Part shown: piece by piece, positions 26,145-33,451 of the stretch
Position numbering within the stretch: the stretch's first letter is position 1
Layout of the letters: each line of letters begins with the position of its first letter
Assembly (NCBI GenBank): GCA_002716385.1
Contig: PBAX01000029.1
Coordinates: 62,001-126,000, forward strand
Direction of reading: 5' to 3'
Length of the DNA: 64,000 nucleotides
DNA from: Phycisphaerae bacterium
GTDB taxonomy: Bacteria; Planctomycetota; Phycisphaerae; Phycisphaerales; SM1A02
Translations under genes and position numbers: made by a program
Notes under the pieces: model-generated
The model's database searches: none
What the model was told of the DNA's origin: nothing
What the model saw: only the letters and a program-made list of their open reading frames with translations

Positions 26145-27852
26145 CGGCCTGCTCCCCGCTCGCCAGCTCGACGACGCGCTGGTACTGGCCCGCGAAGAAG
26201 TCGCGGAATGCCTGCCGCAGAACGCGTTCGGGCTCGGCGTCCTGAGGCCACAGCCCCTTGGACTCCCAGCCCCCACGAAGCCACCCGTACTTCACGACGC
26301 CGCGTGCCTCCGCCGTATCGAGTCCGATCCGACCACCGTCGGGACCGACGACATCGGGCATCGCGTCGAAGGCCGTGAGCATCTCCCGCAGGACCGGATC
26401 GTCCACCATGTCGGCGGTCACCAGTCCCGTCGTCGCCGGATAGGCGGGATGCTCGACGATCGCCGTCCAGGCGGCCACCAGCAGATCGTGGTTGTCCATG
26501 GCCATCGCACCAAACATGGGCGCGATGAAGGCCCGCATGGCCCGATCGGGATGCTCGGGCATCTGCGCTTCCTGGTAGGGATCGATGTCGTCGATCATGC
26601 GTTCGGCGTAGTCGGCGTACAGCCTCCGGTTCACCGGCAGCCGCCGCAGTGCGAACTCCCGGGGCCCGAGAACGTCGCTCGCGCCCGCATCGGGCTGGAA
26701 CTGCCAGAGCGACTGGCCCGGTACCTCGAGGACGAACCGGATGAAACGCTGGGCCAGTTCGGGATCGGGTGCATTGTGCAGCAGAGAGATCGGATCCGGA
26801 TCCACCATGGTGTCCCCCTTGGGATCCACGTAGCCGATCCGGTCACCTCCCCCGTGATCCTCGATGGCCTGCGACTGGTAGCGTCCGAAGAAGTCGATGC
26901 AGACGCCGACGGCCGCGTCACCGTGGCTCACGTCCGTGGGCGCCTTGAGGGAACTGGCGGAGAAGTCGCGGGCATTGGCGGATGCCCGACGCAGAATCTC
27001 CCAACCCGGAGCCCAGCCCCGGCGCTGCAGGATGGTCTCGAAGGCGGTGGTGATGGACCCGGACTGGTTCGGATTCACCAGTGCGATCCAGGTCCGCAGC
27101 CGCGGATCGATCATCGCATCCCAGGTCCGGGGCTCGGGCAGGTCCAGTCGTCGCAGCACGTCCCGGTTGTAGACCAGACCGAACGCCGAAAGCGCGGTGC
27201 CGTACCAGTACTGGTCCGGGTCCCAGAGCGGCTTGTCGGCGATCATGCGCTGTCCGTAGATGCCCACCAGGAATTGCTCGTCGATGTCCCCGGGAGCCGA
27301 GATTGGCTGTTCGACCGTCCCCTCGGGGGTGTCCACCGATACGCCGCGCTTGAGGACACCGTGCTCGTACGAGCCTCCACCGAACACGAGATCGGCGTCG
27401 CCGCCCGGGGGACGGTTCTCCTTGATGGCGGATGAGAACTGGGCCAGGAGCATGCGGCGGATTTCGCTCGTGCCCCCGGGCACGTTCCAGGCCACGCTGA
27501 CCGGTTCCCCGTACCGATCCAGGTGCCAGGCCTCGAAGCCCCGGGCGAACTCGGTGCGGATCTGTTCGTTGTGCGGCGTAATCACCACCAGCGTGCGATC
27601 GGCGCTGGACTCGGGGCCGGCATCGCCCCGGAAGATCACGGGCAGCAGCAGCACCACGACGAAGCATCCCAGCACCGCGACCCGCTTGCCGTCGAACGAC
27701 CGGAGACTGGCGGCGACCAGAAGCAGCAGCATGATGCCCAGCAGCACCAGCACCTTCGGTGCGGTCATCGGCAGCAGCACGATCAGCGCGGCAACCACCA
27801 GTCCGAAGCACAGCAGGACGACCAGACTCGACTTGTCGATGTGAAGCTTCAT
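26134..27852 (-). CDS. Membrane-tethered extracellular solute-binding protein
   Basis: The 572-residue protein starts with three closely spaced membrane helices (about residues 8-75) and continues with a periplasmic binding protein fold of the iron(III)/family 1 type (TLVVITPHNEQIRTEFARGFEAW, ADLVFGGGSYEH, SAFGLVYNRDVLRRL, DAAVGVCIDFFGRY). Binding proteins normally have a cleaved signal and partner permease and ATPase genes; neither is seen here. It overlaps pyrF by ATGA (27849-27852) and pyk by 11 nt. A sensor or a receptor of a transporter encoded elsewhere is possible. Confidence 0.82.
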   Translation of the reverse strand: MKLHIDKSSLVVLLCFGLVVAALIVLLPMTAPKVLVLLGIMLLLLVAASLRSFDGKRVAVLGCFVVVLLLPVIFRGDAGPESSADRTLVVITPHNEQIRTEFARGFEAWHLDRYGEPVSVAWNVPGGTSEIRRMLLAQFSSAIKENRPPGGDADLVFGGGSYEHGVLKRGVSVDTPEGTVEQPISAPGDIDEQFLVGIYGQRMIADKPLWDPDQYWYGTALSAFGLVYNRDVLRRLDLPEPRTWDAMIDPRLRTWIALVNPNQSGSITTAFETILQRRGWAPGWEILRRASANARDFSASSLKAPTDVSHGDAAVGVCIDFFGRYQSQAIEDHGGGDRIGYVDPKGDTMVDPDPISLLHNAPDPELAQRFIRFVLEVPGQSLWQFQPDAGASDVLGPREFALRRLPVNRRLYADYAERMIDDIDPYQEAQMPEHPDRAMRAFIAPMFGAMAMDNHDLLVAAWTAIVEHPAYPATTGLVTADMVDDPVLREMLTAFDAMPDVVGPDGGRIGLDTAEARGVVKYGWLRGGWESKGLWPQDAEPERVLRQAFRDFFAGQYQRVVELASGEQAGDR

Positions 27853-28724
27853 CCGGTCCGCAATCCAACCGCCCGACCGAGTTCATCCGCCATGGTGCCG
27901 GCGGCATCCGCCGCCGCGGCGGCCCACGACGGATCCTCCGCAGCGGCGGCGTAGATGATGCTGCGCGAAGCGGTGATGACCGCCCCGAGTCCGTCGGCGT
28001 GGAAGAGTTCGAGGACGTCGTCGAGTCCCGCCCCCTGCGCACCGTAGCCCGGCACGAGGAAGATCTGGCGACCCATTCGATCACGGAGACGCCGGTGGGC
28101 GCCACCCTGAGTTGCGCCCACGACCACACCGAGACTGCTGTAGCCGGACGAACCGACGTGCCGGCCGTCGGTTTCCACCACCAGATCAGCGAGCGAATCG
28201 GCCACGGTACGACCGTCCGACAGCAGACCGTCCTGGAAGACGGTCCCTTCGGGATTCGAGGTCCGCACCAGAACGAATGCGCCATGCCCGTCGGCCAGGT
28301 AGGGATCGAGCGATTCGATGCCCAGGTAGCCGTTGAGCGTGATCCAGTCGGCATCCGTCCGATGGAATGCGGCCGCATAGTGTCCATTGCTGAGACCGAT
28401 GTCCCCCCGCTTGGCGTCGAACACGATGTGCAGATCGAGAGCGCGGGCACGGTTCATGCACGTCTCCAGCGTGCGCACTCCGTCGGCACCGTACCGCTCG
28501 TAGCAGGCGGACTGGAACTTGACGCAGGGCACCAGTCCGGAGATCGCGTCCAGAAGCTCCATGGTGAACCGTTCGATCGACTCGATGGCGGTTGCCCCCA
28601 CCACCGCGGAGGGCAGTCGCTCCAGAACGGGATCGATTCCCACGCAGACTGGCGTACGACGGTCCTGCACGGCCCGGATGAGCCGATCTGCGGGATGCGT
28701 GGTTGCCGTGGCCGTCTCGATCAA
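27849..28724 (-). CDS. pyrF: Orotidine 5'-phosphate decarboxylase (type 2) PyrF
   Basis: PyrF makes UMP in the last step of pyrimidine synthesis. The 291-residue protein has CVGIDPVLERLP, CVKFQSACYERYG, the catalytic IVFDAKRGDIG, VRTSNPEG and FLVPGYGAQG, matching the long (type 2) group. The start is judged to be TTG at 28724 because GGAGG lies 8 nt before it; the upstream GTG at 28745 has no such site. It heads a seven-gene overlapping minus-strand operon that ends at 20435. Confidence 0.92.
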   Translation of the reverse strand: MIETATATTHPADRLIRAVQDRRTPVCVGIDPVLERLPSAVVGATAIESIERFTMELLDAISGLVPCVKFQSACYERYGADGVRTLETCMNRARALDLHIVFDAKRGDIGLSNGHYAAAFHRTDADWITLNGYLGIESLDPYLADGHGAFVLVRTSNPEGTVFQDGLLSDGRTVADSLADLVVETDGRHVGSSGYSSLGVVVGATQGGAHRRLRDRMGRQIFLVPGYGAQGAGLDDVLELFHADGLGAVITASRSIIYAAAAEDPSWAAAAADAAGTMADELGRAVGLRTG

Positions 28725-28774
28725 GGGCTGGTCCTCCGAATGCACATCATACCCGCCGGGGCGGGTGTCACGGG

Positions 28775-28780
28775 TACAAT
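28775..28780 (+). promoter_or_regulatory. Leaderless-type -10 box of the DUF971 gene
   Basis: TACAAT ends 9 nt before the ATG at 28790; no Shine-Dalgarno sequence is present. Confidence 0.5.
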
Positions 28781-28789
28781 CGGGCCAGC

Positions 28790-29125
28790 ATGGCCGCGCC
28801 ACCACGACACCTTGAACTGGACCGATCCCTCGGACTGGTCGTGCACTGGACCGACGGTCGCCGCAGCATCTATCCAATCGCCCACCTCAGACGACATTCG
28901 CCCTCGGCCGAAGCCCGTGAGCTCCGGGAGGAACTGGAACGGAATCCACTGGCCGTCCTACCGACTTCCGCCACCAACGACGCCCCGCTGACCGCGGTGG
29001 ACGCCGAACTGGTGGGCACCTACGCGGTGCGGATCCGATTCTCCGACGGCCACGACACCGGCATCTATTCCTGGGACTACCTGCGATCGATCGATCCTGC
29101 CGCGGAGGAGACCGGCGATGCCTGA
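28790..29125 (+). CDS. DUF971 family protein
   Basis: A 111-residue protein with the DUF971 pattern also found at the N terminus of gamma-butyrobetaine hydroxylases: a beta-rich start (LGLVVHWTDGRRSIYPIAHLR), the central VDAELVGTYAVRIRFSDGHDTGIYSWDYLRS and little else. The family is small, widely conserved and linked to iron or Fe-S proteins, but its function is not established. It overlaps the thioesterase gene by 8 nt. Confidence 0.85.
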   Translation: MAAPPRHLELDRSLGLVVHWTDGRRSIYPIAHLRRHSPSAEARELREELERNPLAVLPTSATNDAPLTAVDAELVGTYAVRIRFSDGHDTGIYSWDYLRSIDPAAEETGDA

Positions 29126-29654
29126 GCAGCCCCCCCTCCTCGAACCGCTGACCGACCTCCCGGTCCGGCGCCCCGTCCTGGACCACCCGCGTCCGTGGCT
29201 GGTCTCGATCGAGACCAGCTCCGCGGGCGAGAGTCGCAGCGTCGCACACATCTCGAACATCGAATACGTCCGCTGGCTCGATCGCGGGGCCGAACTGCAT
29301 CTCGACCACCTGGGATGGAGCCGTCTCGCCATGCACGAGCTCGGCACCATGTGGTTCGTCGCCCGACACGAGATCGACTACCGGGCCGAGGTCCACGCCG
29401 ACGAGCACCTCGTGCTCGCCACCTGGGTCCGGGACCTCAGACGCTCCAAGTCATGGCGGGACACGGTCATCTGGCGGCCGGGCCAGAATGCCCAGGATGA
29501 CCCCGTCGTGGTGTGCACCGCGTCCACGCTCTGGGTGCACGTCGATCTGGCCACCCGCCGGCCGTGCCGGGTCGCGGCGGACATGGCTGCCGCCCTCGAC
29601 CCCCTGCATCCTCCGCGTCTCCGACGAAGCCAGGACGACCCATCATGCACCTGA
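29118..29654 (+). CDS. Acyl-CoA thioesterase-like hotdog-fold protein
   Basis: The 178-residue protein fits the 4-hydroxybenzoyl-CoA thioesterase/YbgC type: HISNIEYVRWLDRGAELHL carries the catalytic N-x-x-Y-x-x-W-x-D-like arrangement, followed by WFVARHEIDYRAEVHADEHLVLATWV and a last strand STLWVHVDLATRRPCRV. Substrate is unknown. The start overlaps the DUF971 gene and the end overlaps the glycosyltransferase-like gene by 10 nt, so the three are one operon. Confidence 0.82.
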   Translation: MPEQPPLLEPLTDLPVRRPVLDHPRPWLVSIETSSAGESRSVAHISNIEYVRWLDRGAELHLDHLGWSRLAMHELGTMWFVARHEIDYRAEVHADEHLVLATWVRDLRRSKSWRDTVIWRPGQNAQDDPVVVCTASTLWVHVDLATRRPCRVAADMAAALDPLHPPRLRRSQDDPSCT

Positions 29655-30736
29655 TGCTGTTCATCGACGAACTCCGCATGCGCGAGGACGGGCCGATGCT
29701 CCGTGGCCTGCTCCTGCGATTGCAGCGGGACTGGAACACGACCTGCAGTCTGGTGCTGCCGCAGGACCTCCCCGAGGATCTCCACTGGCTGCGGGAGGAC
29801 GGCTTCGGTGCCGAAACGGTCCTGACCATGCCCCCCACGGGACCGCTGTGGATTCGCCAGCGAGCCGCACAATCCCTCGCCTCGCAGGTGCACCGAAGTC
29901 CACCCGACATCGTGCTTTGCATCGGGACCGGCCTGCACCCGGAGGCGGAAGCCACGGCACGGCACATCGAATGCCCCGTGGTCATCTCGACCTGGACCGT
30001 CGAGGACACGAAACTCGCCTCGGCCAAGATGGAGCATGTCGGCGCGTGGGTCGCGCCCACTCCGGCGCTGGCCGCCCGGCTCACCCGTCGGGTCGGGAGC
30101 GAACTCGTGCAGTGCATCCGACCGGGCATCGAGCGGCCCGAGGACGTCCGAGACGAACTCGGACTGGCCCCGACCCTCGCTCTCCTGGCCTGCGACGGTG
30201 ATCCGGATGTGGTGCAGGGAGTGCTCGCCGGCCTCGAACCGGTGGTGAGCGTGCTGCCCGAACTCCAGATCTGCATGGAACTCGACGCCTCCGACGGTCA
30301 TCAGGCCTGGAGACAGGCCGACGCAAGGGGCCTCCTCGACCATGTCTCCACCATCGCGGACGCCACACAGGTGCGAAGCCTGCTGACGACCTGCGATCTG
30401 ATCGTGCATCCGCACCGGGGCACCCGAGTCCGGACCTTGGTCCTGGAAGCCATGGCCGCCGGCCGCGCCATTCTGTCCGCGCCCCCGCAGGAACTGGACT
30501 GGCTGATCGACGACGAAACCGCGGTGATCGTGGACGGCACCTCCGGGGAGGAGTGGGCCGCGGCCCTGCTTCAGGTCCTTGAACACCCCGGACGACGGCT
30601 TTCGATCGCCAACGGAGCCGTGGATCGCATCGTCAACTTCCACGATCCAGACCAGCAGGCGGCCGCCTGGGCGGAACTGCTCACGGGGGTCTCCGACGGG
30701 GTCTCATACCCGTTCACCGGCCAGGAAAGCACCTGA
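29645..30736 (+). CDS. GT-B-type glycosyltransferase-like protein
   Basis: The 363-residue protein has the layout of a group 1 (GT4-like) glycosyltransferase: an N-terminal Rossmann half, then a C-terminal half with CDLIVHPHRGTRVRTLVLEAMAAGRAILSAPPQELDWLIDDETAVIV, which matches the nucleotide-sugar site of the family with some divergence (the usual E-x7-E region reads RGTRVRTLVLE). Donor and acceptor are unknown. The ATG at 29645 lies in the overlap with the upstream gene; AGGACG lies about 8 nt before it. Confidence 0.72.
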   Translation: MHLMLFIDELRMREDGPMLRGLLLRLQRDWNTTCSLVLPQDLPEDLHWLREDGFGAETVLTMPPTGPLWIRQRAAQSLASQVHRSPPDIVLCIGTGLHPEAEATARHIECPVVISTWTVEDTKLASAKMEHVGAWVAPTPALAARLTRRVGSELVQCIRPGIERPEDVRDELGLAPTLALLACDGDPDVVQGVLAGLEPVVSVLPELQICMELDASDGHQAWRQADARGLLDHVSTIADATQVRSLLTTCDLIVHPHRGTRVRTLVLEAMAAGRAILSAPPQELDWLIDDETAVIVDGTSGEEWAAALLQVLEHPGRRLSIANGAVDRIVNFHDPDQQAAAWAELLTGVSDGVSYPFTGQEST

Positions 30737-30758
30737 GCTCCCCTTTGGGAGTGAAGAT

Positions 30759-30848
30759 GGGGAATTTGTGGCCCCACCGTCGGCATCTGGCCGATCGGCT
30801 GGGAACCGGATCATGTCTCCAAGGACACGGTCTGAATTCTTTCTCCCC
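30759..30848 (+). ncRNA. Candidate structured RNA upstream of an aminotransferase
   Basis: The gene-free stretch after the glycosyltransferase can form nested pairings: GGGGA/TCCCC (30759-30763 and 30844-30848), ACCGT/ACGGT (30776-30780 and 30827-30831), GGCAT/ATGTC (30782-30786 and 30813-30817) and a GGCC-GATC-GGCT hairpin (30789-30800). A strong intrinsic terminator follows at once. It could be a small RNA, or a leader that controls read-through into the aminotransferase. It does not match the 6S, SRP, tmRNA or SAM-I signatures I know. Confidence 0.35.
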
Positions 30849-30852
30849 TCCT

Positions 30853-30889
30853 CCCCGTTGAGGCCTTGTGCTTCAACGGGGATTTCTTT
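30853..30889 (+). terminator. Strong intrinsic terminator
   Basis: CCCCGTTGAGG pairs with CTTCAACGGGG (11 bp with one G-T) around the loop CCTTGTG, followed by ATTTCTTT. It would end transcripts from the glycosyltransferase operon or from the candidate RNA before the aminotransferase gene. Confidence 0.8.
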
Positions 30890-30914
30890 GCCATCGTGCC
30901 CCGTTCCGACTCGC

Positions 30915-30920
30915 TACCCT
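30915..30920 (+). promoter_or_regulatory. Leaderless-type -10 box of the aminotransferase gene
   Basis: TACCCT directly abuts one GTG (30921) and ends 6 nt before a second in-frame GTG (30927). The same TACCCT-GTG-GTG arrangement occurs at the MATE gene, and the spacing favours the second GTG as the start. Confidence 0.5.
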
Positions 30921-30926
30921 GTGGCC

Positions 30927-32075
30927 GTGACCGGCCAAGATCTGCTTTCAAATCGCGTCAATGCCATCGACGTCTCGGGGATCCGCAAGGCATTCCAGCT
31001 GGGTGCCAAGCTCGAGAATCCGATCAACCTCTCCATCGGGCAGCCCGACTTCGCCGTACCCGAACCGGTCAAGCAGGCGGCGATCGATGCAATCCGCAAC
31101 GACCGGAACGGCTACACACTCACCAGTGGCGACCCCGAGCTGCTCTCGTCCATCCGCACCCACATCCAGCGTGACGTCGGGTGGGACATGCAGTCCGGCG
31201 AGCTCGACGCGATCGTCACGTCCGGCACGAGCGGAGCCTTGCTCCTGTCCTTCATGGCCCTGCTCGATCCCGGAGACGAAGCCGTCATCGCGGATCCGTA
31301 CTTCGTGGTGTACACCGCCCTGGGTCCGATGACCAACGCCACGATCAGACTCTGCGACACCTATCCCGACTTTCGAATGACGGCCGAACGGGTCGAGCCG
31401 CTGCTGACCGACCGAACCAAGATCGTGCTAGTCAACTCGCCCGCGAATCCCACCGGCATCGTGCTCACGGACGACGAACTCCGCGAGCTCGCGGAACTCT
31501 GCCGGTCCCGCGGAATCATGCTGATCTCCGACGAGATCTACGACCTCTTCACCTGGCCGGAACACCTTGATGCGTCCGGCCACTGTCCCAGCCCCGCCAG
31601 ACATTCGGACGACATGCTTCTGATTCGGGGATTCGGCAAGACCTACGGATGCACCGGCTGGCGACTGGGATACGCCGCGGGACCCTCCTGGCTGATCTCC
31701 GAAATGGCCAAATTGCAGCAGTATTCCTTCGTCTGCGCCCCGTCGATGGCCCAGGCCGCCGCCTCCGCCGCCCTCCACACCGACATGCAGCCGATCGTCG
31801 ACCGCTACCACGCCCGCAGCCAGATGGTGATGGACTCGCTGTCTCCGCTCACCGATCTTCCGGAACCAGGGGGCGCCTTCTACGCATTCGTCCGCGTCCC
31901 TCCGCAGCTGGACTGCAGTGCGGCGGCGTTCTGCGAAGAGGCGATTCGTCGCAACGTGATCATCATTCCCGGCAACGTGTTCAGCCGGCATGACACCCAC
32001 TTCCGACTCAGCATGGCGGCCGACGAGGAGTCGCTGGCCCGCGGACTCGAGGTCATCGCCGACATGATGCGGTGA
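30927..32075 (+). CDS. Class I/II aminotransferase (PLP-dependent)
   Basis: The 382-residue protein is a fold-type I aminotransferase of the aspartate/aromatic group: INLSIGQPDF, SGTSGALLLSF, VNSPANPTG, SDEIYDLF, the PLP lysine Lys238 in GFGKTYGCTGWRLGY and a late Arg in HFRLSM that would bind the substrate carboxylate. The substrate cannot be fixed from sequence. The start is GTG at 30927 (30921 is the alternative). No Shine-Dalgarno sequence is present, and an upstream terminator isolates it from the previous operon. Confidence 0.9.
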   Translation: MTGQDLLSNRVNAIDVSGIRKAFQLGAKLENPINLSIGQPDFAVPEPVKQAAIDAIRNDRNGYTLTSGDPELLSSIRTHIQRDVGWDMQSGELDAIVTSGTSGALLLSFMALLDPGDEAVIADPYFVVYTALGPMTNATIRLCDTYPDFRMTAERVEPLLTDRTKIVLVNSPANPTGIVLTDDELRELAELCRSRGIMLISDEIYDLFTWPEHLDASGHCPSPARHSDDMLLIRGFGKTYGCTGWRLGYAAGPSWLISEMAKLQQYSFVCAPSMAQAAASAALHTDMQPIVDRYHARSQMVMDSLSPLTDLPEPGGAFYAFVRVPPQLDCSAAAFCEEAIRRNVIIIPGNVFSRHDTHFRLSMAADEESLARGLEVIADMMR

Positions 32076-32082
32076 CAGAACG

Positions 32083-32096
32083 CCCCCGAACGGGGG
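32083..32096. terminator. Hairpin between convergent genes
   Basis: CCCCC-GAAC-GGGGG lies between the aminotransferase stop (32075) and the stop of the convergent small basic protein gene (32124). It has no T-tract on either side, so it is a weak terminator candidate. Confidence 0.35.
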
Positions 32097-32123
32097 ATCC
32101 GAACGCGTACATTGAAAATGGGA

Positions 32124-32363
32124 TCAGGAGTCGTCGGAGCCCGAATCGCCATCGGATTCGGCGGCGTCGTCGGACTTGGCCTTGGTCTTCTTCTTGGTGA
32201 CCATCTTCCGGTTTCCGACCTTGACGAGTCCGAACGGCGAATCGCTCTCCCCATCGAAGTTGCCGAGTTCGGCAAGCTTCTCGATCCGCTCGCTTCGACG
32301 CAGCACGTTTCGGTGCTGGTTCAGTCCGGCGGGCTTCGTCTTCAGGCTTCGATGCAGGCTCAT
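32124..32363 (-). CDS. Small basic protein of the Planctomycetes/Verrucomicrobia/Chlamydiae type
   Basis: A 79-residue protein whose first 55 residues match the small, highly basic protein family known from Verrucomicrobia, Chlamydiae and Planctomycetes: MSLHRSLKTK, NVLRRSERIEKLAELG, and ESDSPFGLVKVGNRK. Its role is unknown; its size, charge and conservation suggest an RNA or ribosome partner. This copy ends in a Lys-rich stretch followed by an acidic Asp/Ser-rich tail. ACGGAG precedes the ATG by 6-7 nt. It is the last gene of the acpS operon. Confidence 0.88.
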   Translation of the reverse strand: MSLHRSLKTKPAGLNQHRNVLRRSERIEKLAELGNFDGESDSPFGLVKVGNRKMVTKKKTKAKSDDAAESDGDSGSDDS

Positions 32364-32388
32364 GGTCCGCTCCGTGATTCGTCTCTCA

Positions 32389-33027
32389 TCACCCGTCCCA
32401 GCGGACGAGGTACCGATCTTCCAGACTCGACGTCCCTCCGGAATCCTTCCAACGGAGTCCGATGGCCCCGATCCGTTCGTCGAGCACCCGGCAGGCCTCT
32501 TCGGATCGGGACGTGGTCACCACCCCCGGGAGAGCAATGACACGAGCCAGTCCAGCATTGTCACGTGGAATGACCCAGGTTTCAAGTCCTAGTTCACGAC
32601 AGAAGCGGGCCAGCCTCAGAGCCCCCTCCAGACGGGTTTCCGCCAGGACGAAGTAGAACAGGCCCGCCTGGCGTGGATCACCCAGCAGGGCGTCATCCGG
32701 CCCCGACGATGGTCCGGCGACGACCTCGACCGGCTGCGGGGCCGGAGAGGCATCGAGAACCGGGTCCTCGACGACGGGCTGGAAGATGACCGATTCCAGT
32801 TCAGCGCGGGCCTGCAGTTCACCCTGCCGAAAGGCGATCATCCAGGTCACGACGACCAGCACCATGACCACCGTCAGGGCTACCAGCAGATGACCGGCCG
32901 TCACCCGCATGCTGCGGCCGGGCTCCCAGGCGGACGCCCCCGAACGATCGGCCCCGGTGTTGACGGCGTCCCCCTGCTCGGTCTTGAACAGTTCCAGGAG
33001 CGCCGGCTTCGACTGTCTGCGTTTCAT
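32389..33027 (-). CDS. Single-span membrane protein with a SPOR-like C-terminal domain
   Basis: The 212-residue protein has a soluble N terminus, one membrane helix at about residues 43-65, a Pro-rich linker, and a C-terminal alpha/beta region (GLFYFVLAETRLEGALRLARFCRELGLE, then a second beta-alpha unit) that looks like a SPOR-type peptidoglycan-binding fold. The assignment rests on pattern only. AGGA lies 9 nt before the ATG. It sits between acpS and the small basic protein gene, and ends 25 nt before the latter. Confidence 0.68.
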   Translation of the reverse strand: MKRRQSKPALLELFKTEQGDAVNTGADRSGASAWEPGRSMRVTAGHLLVALTVVMVLVVVTWMIAFRQGELQARAELESVIFQPVVEDPVLDASPAPQPVEVVAGPSSGPDDALLGDPRQAGLFYFVLAETRLEGALRLARFCRELGLETWVIPRDNAGLARVIALPGVVTTSRSEEACRVLDERIGAIGLRWKDSGGTSSLEDRYLVRWDG

Positions 33028-33036
33028 GGCTGTTTC

Positions 33037-33423
33037 CTACGATCCTGTCGCAACGACGCTGGCGAGCGCGAGCCCGGCGGTATGAGTGATGCTCACGACC
33101 CAGGACTGAACTCCGAGTTCCCGGGCCCGCTCCGACGCGACACCGCCGACCCGCAGTTCGGGGCGTCCCGATGCAGTTCGAACGACGTCGACATCGGTCC
33201 ACGCCACGCCCTGCCCCCAACCGGTTCCGAGCACCTTGAACACCGCTTCCTTGCATGCAAAGCGGGCCGCATACCGCTCGGCCCGCCCGGCCCCCGCGGA
33301 TTCGGCGTAGGCCTGCTCGCCTTCGGTGAATACCCGGGCGGTGAAGCGATCCCCGTGGGCTTCCAGCATCTCCTCGATGCGGGAGACTTGGACCAGATCG
33401 ACACCATGCAGCAAGATCGACAT
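33037..33423 (-). CDS. acpS: Holo-[acyl-carrier-protein] synthase AcpS
   Basis: AcpS transfers the phosphopantetheine arm of coenzyme A to acyl carrier protein. The 128-residue protein has the two metal-site motifs GVDLVQVSRIEEML and RFACKEAVFKVLGTG, and the C-terminal SITHTAGLALASVVA. The ATG at 33423 has TAGAAT ending 6 nt upstream and no Shine-Dalgarno sequence, so it appears to have its own leaderless promoter although it follows the TIM-barrel gene by only 28 nt. Confidence 0.95.
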   Translation of the reverse strand: MSILLHGVDLVQVSRIEEMLEAHGDRFTARVFTEGEQAYAESAGAGRAERYAARFACKEAVFKVLGTGWGQGVAWTDVDVVRTASGRPELRVGGVASERARELGVQSWVVSITHTAGLALASVVATGS

Positions 33424-33429
33424 GCGTCC

Positions 33430-33435
33430 ATTCTA
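33430..33435 (-). promoter_or_regulatory. Leaderless-type -10 box of acpS
   Basis: On the minus strand TAGAAT (five of six consensus bases) ends 6 nt before the acpS ATG. Confidence 0.55.
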
Positions 33436-33451
33436 CCGCTGGAACGACCTC

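Noticed and set aside
30737-30926. 6S RNA, SRP RNA, tmRNA or SAM-I riboswitch
   Set aside because: The hallmarks of these RNAs are not present; only an unnamed structured RNA can be proposed.
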